The notes: generated from the letters alone by a model not told the origin. A stretch of DNA of 64,000 nt from Antrodiella citrinella (GCA_004802725.1 SGPM01000064.1:1-64000), one strand, 5' to 3'; shown: positions 35,458 through 46,825, counted from the stretch's first letter. Numbers and translations are program-made.

Positions 35458-37050
35458 ATGTACACAATGCGTCTAGATTTACTGCTTCGACTTGATCCAG
35501 ATGGCTGTATAAAGCCTCCCCGGGCCACTGCTTGTCTTACGACAAACATTCCATCTCCTGCTGCTTGTGTTTTCCTGCGAAATCGCCAACCTCGGAATTC
35601 AAGCTTCGACGTTTTGATGGTCTGTTTTGGCTGGTCTGCTCCGAATCCGAATCGACATATGCCGCAGGAGATTTGTGAGTGTATCATCGACAGAGTCGCT
35701 GACATTCGCTCCATAGAACGTTCTGGTACTCTCATAGCATGCACCTTAACCTGTCGTGCTTGGTACTTTCGCAGCCGCTTCTATCTAGAGCGCGAAATGT
35801 ACCTCGAAGAGGGGAATATCGAGATGCTGTGGCGATTCGTCAATTTCCTCTCCGAGCGCACCCCAGTCTACCTCCCCGCGTAGAGCGTCTCTGCATTTAC
35901 GGAAGGAAGACAAAGACCCCTGCTGGCGTGGACGATATCCAGGAATCTTCATTCATTACGTGTCCGCTGCTGCTGCTTGCTCCCAAGCTGAAGGGCCCGA
36001 CCTCTGTCAGATTCCTTCGCGTTCATATCTTTGACGTACACTCCACATTCTTCGCTTCACCATCGCTCTTCCGCACAGTGACGCACCTCGATATAGAGTC
36101 TTCCACGCTAGAAAACACTCGTCTTTTCATGCGCTTCATACATGGGTTCCCTCGCATCACTTCCCTCGCTATCTCTCGTGTCACCTGGAAGGCGGAAACA
36201 CTCGGACTCCAACCACAAAGCAGGACTCTCATCAGGACTTTAGCTCTCCAAGAGCTGAAAATGCAACAGGTAGAGACGAAAGTCGCCTCTGACGTTCTAC
36301 GCATCGCCTTGGCCAATTTGCATCCGGCTAGTACCCATCTCCTCACTGTGGACATAGTGGATTGAATACTACCCTTGAGGACGGATACTTTAGTTACATT
36401 TATGGAGAAATTGCCGGTGGCACGCGATCTAGTGGTCAACTGCCACCGGATAACCGTTGGATGTTGGGTGTTGTCATAGCGTCTCGATTCGTGCGGTGAG
36501 TGTATACACGACTTACTTCAAGTTGAAAGATCGCCAGCACTGACTCAGGCACCCCGCTCGTTCTCTGTTCCAAACAGACCCTGTTTCTGAGCCCCATCAC
36601 TCTGTTCATCTTACATATACTCCTCGAGGGGATACGGGAGCTGGGTTGGAGGTTGCACTCCTTCTACTAGATCTTCTCTCCAAATCTACAGCGACCAAGC
36701 CGGGCTCCATGGATCTCACTGTTCATTGCTCGACATACTCGCCGCACCTTTGGTCCTGCCGCAGTACCGCAGAAGAGGGCCCGAGGCGATGTCTTGTGTT
36801 GCTCGTAGCTTATTGCTGCCTGCTTGAAGTTCGGCTACGACAGTGGGCATATTTTTTATCCATGCTGCGACTCGGAGGCACCAGTACAAGATTGATCTGC
36901 ACTTCTCCGAACTTACGACTGCCGTGCTGGGACCGGGGCACCAGTAGCGTCGCCCATTATCTTCGTCGACCGTTCACACTCATTCTGGGAATCATTCCAC
37001 CAGAAACCATTGTCACCAGGGTGGTGGGCTCAGATGGATTCAGGATATGA
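35458..37050 (+). pseudogene. F-box gene, tandem copy 2 (broken)
   Basis: Clear homology to copy 1: MPQEICECIIDRVADI with TCRAWYFRSRFYLERE, then PKLKGPTSVRFLRVHI, HGFPRITSLAISRVTW, ALQELKMQQVET and the late block EEGPRRCLVLLVAY. The frame shifts near 35.87 kb, between SERTPVYLP and RVERLCIYGRK, where copy 1 is continuous. An in-frame TGA at 36363-36365 then follows DIVD, while the homologous sequence continues beyond it (RTDTLVTFMEKL). A further stop is present before the intron. Copy 2 has a GT donor (GTGAGT) where copy 1 has GC. A sequencing indel could explain the shift, but not all the lesions. Confidence 0.8.
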
Positions 37051-37722
37051 CACAGCGGGCACTATTTCCGACCCGATGCGCAGCGGTTGGCCGTTCCGGT
37101 CCTTCCACTCGTTTGAGTTGGACGGACCTCACCGCGCCATTACGAGTATGACGACAAACATTTCTGGTTGTACACACCAGTGCTGAGAAATATCATCGGA
37201 GAACTCACGGTTTCCCAGCATTCAAGTTCTCGACACGTTTCCATGAGACAGCTTTGAGAACGAGGAAATGTCAGACATGGGTTTCGTCTCCCGCTGTCAT
37301 GAATGTCGAGATCCATGCATGGCCAATAAATCATTATCACAGTTATCGAGGAAGAGTCAAGTCGCGTCTGTCGTCCACACTCTTTTCTCCCGTTTCAAAA
37401 CCAGCATTCTGTTCTCACTATTCGCTCCGTCGCAACACCTGCAGTGTACCGTGGCTCAATTGATACATATGATGTGGGATGTTCATTCTTCAGGATGTGT
37501 GACTAATGACGACACTTCCACCCGTTCACAGATGCGGCTGGAGGCAGAGATCGGCAGTCACATATGTAGAGATGGACGAGGCTGGACGTACGTGCGTAAA
37601 TCTGTGTGAATTGTATGACATTACATTGTGCTCATCTGCGTACGGAGGTCGCTGATCCTCCCTCGTGTACATTATCTGTTTTGCCTTGATGTATGAATAC
37701 ACTGGTATTTTAAAAACTTCGT
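37051..37722. other. Duplicated flank and intergenic DNA
   Basis: About 37.05-37.56 kb is the 3' flank of the second F-box unit. The remainder up to the kinase stop holds no exon I can support. Confidence 0.55.
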
Positions 37723-39351
37723 TCAATCGCATGCTCCGGCCTGATGTTGATGTTCGTCCTCTGACACAAACCACGGATGTTGTAACACTTGCTCTATGCT
37801 CGGCCGACGCAAAGGGACAATCACGAGCATAAAACGAAGGAGGGAGATAAACAGTGCCAATTCTTCCGGTTCGAGTGCGTAGTCGGCTTGATATATTTTG
37901 GATAAGTAGGCCCATTCGGAGTCAGCCTTAGCAGGAGAGACGACTGCGAGTGATAAGACCAAGATGTCAGCGTATACATAAATGATATGTTTTGTGACTA
38001 ACCCGTATCACGAAGCCCCTGATGCGAATTCCAATAGGCCTGCCACGATGGAGGTACCTCCCCACCAAACAGCGCCATTAGCTGTAGTAAGTCACCGCGT
38101 GTCAAACCGCCAAGGGAATCGAAGAAGTCATTGCCTGTAAGCATCCGATTCAACTGCATGCAAAGTCCACTTCTGCATCAGTACACAGATTGAAAGAACA
38201 TGAAAGTGGAATCAGAACCGAAGAAGAAACCTCACAGTACCAAATGTCAGTCGCAAAATTGGAAGGGGGATTCACGGATCGAGACAGCAACCCTATGGTG
38301 AGCTCTGGAGCCCACACCGGTACAGTAGTAGTACTGTGGCAAAAGGACGCTGGGTATCTCCTACCGCGACAAATGTAGCTATGTATCGCAGTAACAATCA
38401 GTGGAACCAAAGAACGGCATTCAATTTTACTGACCATTACCAAGATCCACAATCTGGGCTTGGAGCAATTCGGCGGCGTATGAGGGGTCTTTCACTTGGA
38501 TGTATTCGATGATTGAAGTAGACTCGAGGAGGTATGGCGGAAACGATTCGGCAGATGAAGATGCCCGTGTAAAAACGATAATTCCATTGGGTTCGCCGAA
38601 GAAATTGAGGATATTGTGTAGATCGTGTTCAGACAGGGTGGGAAGACAGACACCAAGGTTTCCACCGTGAATATCTGCGAGAGAATCAACACACGATTCG
38701 CATTTGGGCACATTTAGGACGAGATCACCTCCATGCACGACACCCTGCCCGTGAAGGAAAGCGAGGCCTTGTGCAATTTGACGGCCGAAAGTTTTCGCGT
38801 ACTTGCGTCCGCCTTTTGTATCAACAACGTCGAGGAGGCTCCCGAGAACATCATGCACGAGGACGGTGTGGACGCCGTTTGGTCCCGAGTGAAAGAAGCT
38901 GTCGCGGAGGCGCATGATATTCGGGTGGGATCCTACACGTTTAAAGACAGATAACTCATGCTGCGGATCAGCCTTGGCGGTACGGATTTTGAGGGCAGCA
39001 TAGTTCCGACTCAGAGCATTGACATGAGAACGTCAGACTGACTGTTGCAATGCAACGGGTTCATACTCACGTTGGTGCATCCAAAACCTGAGCCAGCCAT
39101 ACGGTAGAATATGCACCGCGGCCGAGCTTGTTCACGATCCTGTATCGTCGCTGGCCAGGTGTTGGATCGCCCGATCCTATAGGAGACTCCATGATGTCGC
39201 CAAGACGGACAGGATGAAGTCCGCCAGGTCTATAGGAGTCGCCGCTCTCGATACCGTCTCCACCGTCCCATTGAAGCGGCCACGTCCTGAAAACATTGTG
39301 CTCAATGATAAGATTGGAGGTCGAAGTGAAAGGCATACGTTGTCGGCTCAT
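37723..39351 (-). CDS. SRPK-like protein kinase (atypical catalytic loop)
   Basis: A serine/threonine kinase related to SR-protein kinases. The ATG at 39349-39351 opens an N-terminus with DSYRPGGLHPVRLGD, then the Gly-loop LGRGAYSTVWLA. An intron leads to the Lys strand YAALKIRTAKADPQHE, then GSHPNIMRLRDSF. A short intron (about 38.72-38.67 kb) joins HGVVHG to DIHGGNLGVCLP, so the catalytic loop reads HGDIHGGN: the Asp and Asn are kept, the usual Lys is His. The metal motif reads IVDLGN, as in SRPKs. The end is LRRPSIEQVLQHPWFVSEDE, with TGA at 37723-37725. Exon borders around 38.0-38.45 kb are approximate. It could be an active or a weak kinase. Confidence 0.8.
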
Positions 39352-40378
39352 CTTGAAGAACTCACTCAGGCTCGTGAAGCGGAAGTTGGATGAGATCCTG
39401 GGACTTGAAAAAAAAAGCGAAAGGTTGATTGCGGTGTTTCAAAACGAAGTACTGGTTCAGGCGGTCTACCCGTAGTCTCGTGAAGCAGACGCAGCGGAAA
39501 GTGATCGGTGACCATGCTGCGATGCTGCGACGCATCTCTCCCCGATTAGGAGGGGCGTGAACGGGCCGTGACGCAGTGAATGTCGCACTTGACGGACGTC
39601 GTTCTTCTCTTCTCTTTCTCGCGGCGTCACTGCCTTGATATTATTTATGCAAACAGCTATCATTCATGTATGCTTATGCTTCTGCTGCAGTTTCTCTGTG
39701 GCTCATGCCAGTGATATCGATCAGGAATCAACTTTCGCGTTTCTCCACGACGTAGCGTAGAGAAGATCATGCATTACGGTATATAAACACCTCAACTGAA
39801 CAATTCACGGCAGGCCCGTGTACAAATTGCCATAGGTGCGGGCAAATCTTCACCCATGTCACACCTACGTTGGCTCAATGATTTCGTTTCACAGGTCCTT
39901 CCTTCATGCCTCCAGTGTCACTCCGACTGAGGACGTGCATATCACAGGGAAGATTAGCAAGGCTGAAGAATGGAACATCAACAACGACGAGTCGGAGACT
40001 CGGAACAAACGTAGCAGCGGCGTCATTCATATCTATGCTGCATCCGCATACGATGGCTATTATATGCATTCGCACCGTTCTAGCAGCTATCATGCCCCGT
40101 CGATCAAAGCGGACATCGAAGAGGCTTTGAACAACCACGTTGAGCTTGGGGTTGCGATGGGGCAAGCTTGAGGTAGTCGAAGATGTATATGTGATTCGCT
40201 CTGTCCTTGCGTATACCTTTTCTGTGGAATGTCACCGTCAATCATCAGATACATCTGCCTGTTCATCCTAGTTCCGAAATCGTCCCAAGATACATCACTA
40301 CAGCCAGTATACATCTGAAAGGACATAGGTTGAGCATGAGCATCTCATTGTCTTATCAACAACTTCACACTTACCATG
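39352..40378. other. Intergenic space with one weak open frame
   Basis: About 1 kb between the kinase start and the end of the next F-box gene. A TATATAAAC lies at 39780-39788. One 98-codon frame (39878-40171) is listed separately as doubtful. Confidence 0.45.
39878..40171 (+). CDS. Doubtful small hypothetical protein
   Basis: A 97-residue frame from an ATG at 39878, about 90 bases after a TATA-like element. It has no signal peptide, domain or membrane helix; it is rich in Ser, His and Glu (for example YMHSHRSSSYHAPSIKAD). No splice sites are needed. It may well be chance. Confidence 0.22.
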   Translation: MISFHRSFLHASSVTPTEDVHITGKISKAEEWNINNDESETRNKRSSGVIHIYAASAYDGYYMHSHRSSSYHAPSIKADIEEALNNHVELGVAMGQA

Positions 40379-41371
40379 TTAAGACGTAACTGGTGGAATT
40401 TCGAACCACCTAGGGTCCTGGTATGCCATCTTGATACTAACCTCGATCCCATCTCTACGTGCCAGCAGAGGAAGCTGCTCCTCCACTTGTGCGTCGTAGT
40501 GGGCCGCGTTCAGGAGATCCGAATCGTACGTGATACCAGTGACTGTCACAGACTTCAACCTCACGAAGTGCGGATCCGCGAGGGTGGCGTCGAGAGCCTG
40601 GACGAGCAGCCCACGGATGTCGTGGATACGTTGGAAGATCTCGACGTGAAGAAGAGTAGGCGCGAGTAGCGGCAAGACCGTCAGCAAGTCGCCGTCGCTG
40701 GGATACGTCGCGCCCAAGGCCAACCGTTCGATACTCAGCGGCGACGTACGCCCGCGTCGCAGCCATTCTACAATCTCCTTCAACTTCCCCGTGGTGGAGA
40801 ACACCCAACCCATGCGCAATGTCTTCAAGTTGAGCGCACGTCCGTCCGCCCAGTCCTCGCGCCGTGCAGGCCCGAGCCGTGCAGCCCACCGCACGTACAG
40901 GAGGCTCAAACTCTCCAGCTTCGGGAACGCCGCGATCGTGTATGTGAAGGTCGTGAAAGAGTCGAGCTGCACCCCATCGAGTGTCAGATGGACGAGAGAT
41001 CGACCATGAGCGCGGAAGTATCCGTCCCCGAGGTATGCGTCCCAATTACGAGAGTGAATCCGGAGACGAGTGACACGTGTCATACTCTCTATAGTGGGGA
41101 GTACTCGAGGGAACCAGTCGATCCATTGGGTTTGGCTAGCGGTCCGGATGGTGAGCTGTCGTACGAACGACGCGATGGATGGGTCCCGGAAGAATGCGGC
41201 TTGCTCCTCGCTGTCCTCGTCCGAGAGGGCAACGATGCTTCGGAGATGGTGCTGACACCGTGGCCACCATGCTCGTGACACCAAAGAGCATGATTTGAGA
41301 GTCGACGGCAGGTCCCAGAGGAGATCTATGATGCACTCGACGAGCTCCTGGGGAAGTGCCGGTACCCCCAT
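40379..41371 (-). CDS. F-box/LRR protein
   Basis: A single-exon gene of 330 codons starting at the ATG at 41369-41371. The F-box is at the very N-terminus: VPALPQELVECIIDLLWD and STLKSCSLVSRAWWPRCQHH. Leucine-rich segments follow (RSLVHLTLDGVQLDSF, PKLESLSLLYVRWAARL, LNLKTLRMGWVF, SIERLALGATYP). It ends DPRWFEIPPVTS, with TAA at 40379-40381. A likely SCF adaptor; not part of the 33-37 kb duplication. GC content of this gene is higher than that of its neighbours. Confidence 0.83.
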   Translation of the reverse strand: MGVPALPQELVECIIDLLWDLPSTLKSCSLVSRAWWPRCQHHLRSIVALSDEDSEEQAAFFRDPSIASFVRQLTIRTASQTQWIDWFPRVLPTIESMTRVTRLRIHSRNWDAYLGDGYFRAHGRSLVHLTLDGVQLDSFTTFTYTIAAFPKLESLSLLYVRWAARLGPARREDWADGRALNLKTLRMGWVFSTTGKLKEIVEWLRRGRTSPLSIERLALGATYPSDGDLLTVLPLLAPTLLHVEIFQRIHDIRGLLVQALDATLADPHFVRLKSVTVTGITYDSDLLNAAHYDAQVEEQLPLLARRDGIEVSIKMAYQDPRWFEIPPVTS

Positions 41372-41711
41372 TCGTCGCAAGGTGGGTGCAAAGTTTTTTG
41401 TCTGGGGGTCTGCACAAGCGAATTCGGCGTGGACGGTCTTTTATACATGTAGCTTCTTAGGCGCAAGATAGACGATAGGGTTCTAAGCAAATGTGAAATA
41501 GCGACTCACCGGCGAGGCGTCGATCAACCGACCTTCTTGAGGTTGAACGTTGATGAGCGCCACGTTGCCCGCAGGGTGAAACACGTGGTGGTCCAAACGT
41601 GGACCAGAACACTGCCAGCACAAGACGCGTGAACCAACCGTTTGTGATTGCACGACTCCCAGAGTATTTGTACAACTTGTTAGTAAATGCTGACTCCTAA
41701 ATTCTTCTCCT
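41372..41711. other. Spacer downstream of RAM2, source of a dispersed repeat
   Basis: About 340 bases upstream of the F-box gene and downstream of RAM2, both on the minus strand. The part from about 41.49 kb to RAM2 is similar to sequence at 58.7-58.97 kb. Confidence 0.55.
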
Positions 41712-43050
41712 TCATGTAGATGCATCCTTGATACGGAACTCCCAGAACCTGGAGACACGTATTCAGACACGAACTTGTACTCGGGTAGACAAGAGCACGT
41801 ACTTCTTACGCATGTTATCATGCTCATTCGCCAACGACTTCCAGATCTTCCAAAAATATAGGTCAGGGACATATGTCGCGCAGTGAGTAATTCCGCGTAC
41901 CTCGACAGCTTTCTTTTGCTCGCCTCCCGCAGCCTCGTAAATGTCTGCTAGGAACTCCAGCGCTGCTACACAGGGCAGGTGGGCATCAGGGCCTGGGCCT
42001 GGGTTGTCTAGATCTACGACAACATCTTCAGCGGTTTTCCGTGCAGGAGCCGCGTACAGCTCTACGAATGTTTGGACAGAGCTGAAGGGTTGTTTGGTGT
42101 GTTCCAGGACGCCTCTGAGGTAATTCCACGCCGACGGGTTGTTCGGAGCCCCAGCAATCTGGTCCTTCGTATACCTGAAAAGAAAGAGTTGTTCGAAGCA
42201 GGCTAGAGAAACGGAGTAATAGGCGCACGCACGCGATCTCCCCCTTCAGCACCTCCTCCTGGTCCACCTCACCATTCGCTCTCACCCGCCCCCACACCAC
42301 ATAGTACCGATGATGCCACGCCGAGTTATTTCTCACATCCACATCCAACAGCTTCTCTACATACGGCAGCTCGCCCTCCCACAGCGCCTCGTCGTCGAAG
42401 AACGCGAGGAGCCACTGGCGGTACGACCACGTATGGTAGTTCTTCGTGTCCGTATCCAACGCGCGTGTGATGAAGTGGAGCTCCTTGGCCGCGGCGTCGA
42501 GCGACTCAGAGGGCGACGCACCGTGCAAAGCGGTCAAGATGAGCCGGCGGTGGTGCCAGACTTGGTACGTCTTCAGGAACTGGATCGCGAGCACGTCCAT
42601 GAGCGCCAGCTCGGCGTCGAGGTTGCTCTTCAACGCTATCAAGGTCCGGTATCGAAACTGCCTGCACGGTAGCAGAGTAGCAGTAAGAGTAGTAGCGGGG
42701 ATTCATGAGGAGTTGTCGTTGATGGGTGAAGCGAAGAACGGACATACCACGCAGAGTAATGCGCAGGGTTCAATCGGATAATGTCCTCTGTGAGCTGCAG
42801 CACTCGCTCGCTGATCTCATCGCTCTTGACGACGGCTCGGAAATAGTCGGTGGCATCTTTGTCTGCAAGAACAACAATGAGTACATCGACTGAGAGGTTG
42901 AACAGGATCTGCACATTCGGGTGTGTAGAAGATAGGCGCGATGGGATTTACACCGTCGTACTGCGGCACGGGTGTCACGTCTTGCCATTCTGGTTTCTCG
43001 CAGTATAGCAGAGCTGCGTCTGCTAGATCGTCGACGGTGATGTGCGACAT
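41712..43050 (-). CDS. RAM2: Protein farnesyltransferase/geranylgeranyltransferase type I alpha subunit
   Basis: The alpha subunit shared by two CaaX prenyltransferases, which lipidate Ras and Rho proteins in the cytosol. The ATG at 43048-43050 starts MSHITVDDLADAALLY. At least five PPTA repeats are visible, with their W-x-x-R cores: HYSAWQFRYRTLI, TYQVWHHRRLIL, NYHTWSYRQWLL, NNSAWHHRYYVVWG and NPSAWNYLRGVL. Introns near 42.93-42.87, 42.75-42.66 and 42.23-42.18 kb keep frame. Two late introns give IWKSLANEHDNMRKK and then FWEFRIKDAST, with TGA at 41712-41714. About 335 residues, normal length. The 3' end, including both late introns, has a diverged copy at 58.6-59.0 kb. Confidence 0.92.
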
Positions 43051-43575
43051 GACGGTAAGGAGGTTGGGAGGGTCTGTGAGTGAAGGTAGAAAGCAAGGTA
43101 CAATATTCCGGGTCCCGGCGTCCCATTGTTTCGATCAATCTTATTGTTCAATCTCCTTCAAGTTAGAAGTCAAGACAACAGTATGGATAATATTTTGGAT
43201 TGCCAAATCCTCGACGAGAGAATTCACTGCTGCCAGTTTGCTTTCGCATAGAAGGAGCCTGGAGAGAGAGAAAGGTTTGCCACCATGACGCCGTTGCCGC
43301 AAAACTCATCAGTCTTTATAAAATAATGAATGGATAACAAAAATCTTTGTATGGATATAAGAATCCAATTGTATTAATGTTCTGTATCAAAACATGTGTC
43401 GATGCAAAAGAGACCTGCAAAGGTCGCCAGGAGGGTTTTGATTTGATACTAGACAACAGTAGCCACTTTACCAAGATAGCATTGCGAATCACGGACAGAG
43501 AAGAGAATACGTAGAATACGGAGTGGTATGTATGGTACATAGGTAAGACTAGAGCAGAGGAATCAACGATACACT
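43051..43575. other. Intergenic spacer
   Basis: About 525 AT-richer bases between two minus-strand genes. No exon is supported. Confidence 0.5.
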
Positions 43576-45190
43576 TCAAGCAGCAGCAGCAGGGGCAGGT
43601 GCATCAATCGGACCATTGGACGTAGTATAATCCTACGTGTTTCATCAGCACGGACGAGAACTCGAAGAATACGACAAACATACCTCCATCTCAGCATCCA
43701 GATCAGCCGCACTCTTGGCGGGCCTTTCACCACCCTTTCTCCTTCCGGCGCCTCCTCGGACACCACGACGCGGCCGGCCTCCAGCACCCCTACGAACAGA
43801 TTGCGTATCAACACCAGAGCGTGGCGGTCAAACTTGAGAACCGAATCAGACTGACCTAGCGGGAGCGGGACCATTGGGGGCAGCAGCAGCGGGTGCTGGC
43901 GCGACGCGAGACGCAAGGGATGCGGTGGGCGGCGCATTCCGTGCGTTCTCCACAACGAGTTCGATCTTCATGCGCTTTTCTATGATTGCGATTTGAGGGG
44001 GAAGAAGAGGAGGGCAGATGTTGATCAGTGGATTGTTCGGTGGTTGGGAGTAAAAAGGCAAGCAAAAGAGACATATCGCAAAGGGAGTATCAAGCGAATG
44101 CAGTGCACGTGAAGCTTGTTAGTGAAAATCCGGACCCGGTCTTCAAGGGCGAACTGAACATGCCCGTTTACCCGAACGCCACTTCACCATCTCACTCTGC
44201 CTCCCTAACAACAGAACCAGACCGACACCAGAATGGGGCCTGTCTGGGATGCGCCAGGAGTTGTGACTCGAGACCATCGCACCGTGCCACGGTGCTCCGT
44301 TGTGCGTGCCGCGAGCTTGGAACAGGGCTCAACCAGTTGTACACCTGGGAGCACCTGCTAGGTCCAAGCTCCTCCAATCCATGCAGCAGCGAAGCCGAAT
44401 CTGATCAGGACTAAAAGCGTGTGCGTCGCATATAGGAGAGGAGTGGCCGGGTGCATCGACGTTAACTCCGTGAAGAGTACGGCGGCCCTTCGCAGGATCT
44501 CGGAGTGAGCCAAGTGTTCTCCGCGTCGTCCAGAATCTCCACAGACAGCCTCGACCAAACTCCCCACACAAGAATGCCAGAACGAAGAGGCGATGCCGCA
44601 TGCTGTGACGACGAGTGCCCAGGGGTGAAAACAGAGGGGTGACAGGTAGGTGAAAGAAGAAGCAGTCGATACTAACTTCCATCAATGAGCCGGTCGTGAT
44701 ACTGCTGCTGAGCCTTGTTGCCGTCGCCCTTCTTGTTGAAGATGACTTCAGCCACGCCCTTGGAACGACCTTGGGCGTCGTAGTGAAGGTTGACTTGACG
44801 AAGAGGTCCGACAGTCTGGTGGAAGAGCTCCTATTTGGGCACCGAAGTCAGCTCTTGTTGGTGACAAAGGACGCACAGCGTGAACTAACCTTGACTTGAG
44901 TTTCAGTCACATCCTGAGGGAGACCGGAGACAATGATCTTCTCAGTGGTAGAGGCGGTGACGACCTTGGGGCCACTCGACACGGGGGCGGTCTTGGCGCG
45001 AGTCACAGGGTTGGAGGGCTGTGCACCGAGAACCTGGCTTTTAGCACCTCCACGGCGAGAGGGCCGACGTGTGCCCTTGGGGCGGTTAGCAGCAACAACC
45101 TGCATAGGCGGATAACGATGAGTACAAAGACGGTTTGCAGAGAACAATGAAGTGTGGCGCGCGACGTACATCATCAAGAGCCATATCCAT
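43576..45190 (-). CDS. YRA1: mRNA export adaptor Yra1/ALYREF (REF family)
   Basis: Nuclear mRNA export factor that couples transcription and splicing to Mex67. The ATG at 45188-45190 gives MDMALDD and, after a short intron, VVAANRPKGTRRPSRRGGA (the conserved N-box and RG-rich region). The RRM follows: TEKIIVSGLPQDVTETQVK, then LFHQTVGPLRQVNLHYD, GRSKGVAEVIF and HDRLIDG. A long intron (43980-44676) interrupts the RRM and joins LIDG to KKRMKIELVVE in phase. The C-terminus is RG/Ala-rich (GGRRRGVRGGAGRRKGG), then MEDYTTSNGPIDAP and Ala, with TGA at 43576-43578. All expected parts are present. It faces RPC31 across a short promoter. Confidence 0.92.
43980..44676 (-). other. Unusually long (697-nt) intron inside the YRA1 RRM
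   Basis: The donor is A|GTTAGT (44676-44671) and the acceptor TCATAG (43982-43980). A pyrimidine-rich tract and a branch-like CTGAT precede the acceptor. Other introns in this window are mostly 50-65 nt. No coding exon inside it could be supported. Confidence 0.75.
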
Positions 45191-45494
45191 TTCGTTAAGA
45201 GTTTCTGGTGCAAGGATTTACAAAAGCGAGGTGAGGTCGACGACGACAACGGCGACAAAGGCAAGAAAGCTGAGGAAAGGGGTGAGTGTGGTAGTGACGA
45301 GGTGGTGGCAAAGAGCAAGATGCGAGGTCGCTGCGCGACACGGCCCTAATATACGGCGGATAAGCGGTGTATGAATTTATTGATGAGTGTGGGAAAAATG
45401 TTATAAGCGGAGTTCCAATTCGACAATGATGTATGTGCCTTTGTTGCCGTGATCCTCGGTTATTCACTCCAAACAACTACCCTATACGCTCACT
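45191..45494. promoter_or_regulatory. Divergent promoter region, YRA1 and RPC31
   Basis: 304 bases between the diverging starts of an mRNA export factor and an RNA polymerase III subunit. No obvious TATA box. Confidence 0.5.
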
Positions 45495-46420
45495 ATGTCT
45501 AGGGGAGGACGCGGAGGAGGACGAGGCGGATTTGGTGGGGGAAGAGGAGGCTTTGGTGGTGGGAGCAGTCTGCCTCCCATGGGTCTCAGCTTTGCAGATA
45601 TTCAGAGCATGTCTCGCGAGGCGACCGAACTGTATCCAGTACGTGAAAAACTAAGCTTGTACAGGACCAGTCAAATTGATGTGTGGTCTTGTAGTCGATG
45701 GAACCACTGCCACTGCTCACCGAATACTCGGAGGATGAGCGGCAGATAGCCCAGTTGCAGTTAGGCTTCAGTGCTCGCATTCACAAGTCGGCGTACTACA
45801 TCGTCGAGTCCACGAAATCAACAGGCATGTAGCGTCTGCACGCGCTCTATGAACAGCTGATCGAATACAGANCAANTATAGAATTGTCGAGATACTCGGA
45901 CAAATACCGCCCGTCGCTCGTCGCGCAGCCTACGCTCAAACGGAAAGACCTGCATCAGCCTTTCTTTCCACAGGAGATTTTCGAGGGATATTTCAANCCG
46001 AAGAAACGGAAGACGTGTGAGTAATGGTGGCAATCCGCATATGATTTCAACTGACGGTATTNGTAGCGGAGAAGAAGAATACCAAGAAACGAGTNAACCT
46101 AGACGACGTAGGAGAAGATGGGGAAGATAAGGTATGTNGATGTACCAGGTGTTCACGTCGTTTCACCACGCTGATATTGATGTCTGGCTACAGTCCGATG
46201 ACGAAGGTTCTCAATCAGGGTCAGTTGTGGTCGAATCGGACTACGACAACGATGAAGACGANAACGACTACGGCGGGAACTACTTCGACAACGGCGAAGC
46301 TGATGACAACGATGATCTCGGTGACGGAGGTGGTGGAGGAGACGGCGGCGGTACGTATACATTGCTTTATATGTCGATGATTTGGNTGACATGCANTATT
46401 CAGGATACGACGATGCCTAA
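45495..46420 (+). CDS. RPC31: RNA polymerase III subunit Rpc31/RPC7
   Basis: A small acidic Pol III-specific subunit of the initiation subcomplex. The ATG at 45495 opens a Gly/Arg-rich leader (MSRGGRGGGRGGFGGGRGGF), then MGLSFADIQSMSREATELYP. After an intron comes MEPLPLLTEYSEDERQIAQL and KSAYYIVESTKST; a GC-AG intron (45825-45881) leads to ELSRYSDKYRPSLVAQPTLK and PFFPQEIFEGYF, PKKRKT. The C-terminus is highly acidic with runs of Asp, Glu and Gly, and ends GYDDA after a last intron, TAA at 46418-46420. This order is typical of fungal Rpc31. Several ambiguous bases lie within it but do not force stops. Confidence 0.87.
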
Positions 46421-46825
46421 ATNGAAGCACACCATGTGTTGTTTCCTTTGGTAATTCNNCCATATCGCGTGTTGTGTCGCTCATGGAGACTCCTGAAGAT
46501 TCTCAGCATGTTTTGTCGAGGCAGAACCCTCCAGAGTGGTATATCCTGGTCAGGGCCAGNGACGCCGACAGGACAAGTTCGCATCATCGAAGTCCTCTTC
46601 ATGGCGTTTCGTCTGCGACTCACCTCGCAATTTGGAGCCTCGCGCTCCGTGTAGGTTACTGCATCTACTCGNTTCAAGCGAGGTGTACGCTGTCAATCTG
46701 GTTGTATGAAGGCATCTTCAGTTGTATAACACAATAACAGAATGCGACATAGATTTTAGTGAATGCTAGCAATACATCCAAGATACNAGTACAAATATCG
46801 AGCCTTCCAATTCTCGTTCCCAGTC
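46421..46825. other. Intergenic space between converging genes
   Basis: About 405 bases with several ambiguous bases and no supported exon. Confidence 0.5.

Larger units (their letters stand above)
33400..37560 (+). repeat. Direct tandem duplication of an F-box gene and its 3' flank
   Basis: Two units, about 33.40-35.34 and 35.69-37.56 kb, are alike along their whole length, including the non-coding part beyond the gene (for example the shared CTGTCATGAATGTCGAGA at about 35.06 and 37.29 kb). The offset is about 2.23-2.33 kb and varies through indels. The first unit is an intact gene; the second is broken. Confidence 0.85.

Noticed and set aside
41483..41872. A 129-codon frame over the RAM2 3' end and its flank
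   Set aside because: It overlaps RAM2 in another frame, and differences from the copy at 58.7 kb show no codon-position bias.
44028..44685. Frames inside the long YRA1 intron as a nested gene
   Set aside because: They are short, lack motifs, and do not splice to flanking exons.
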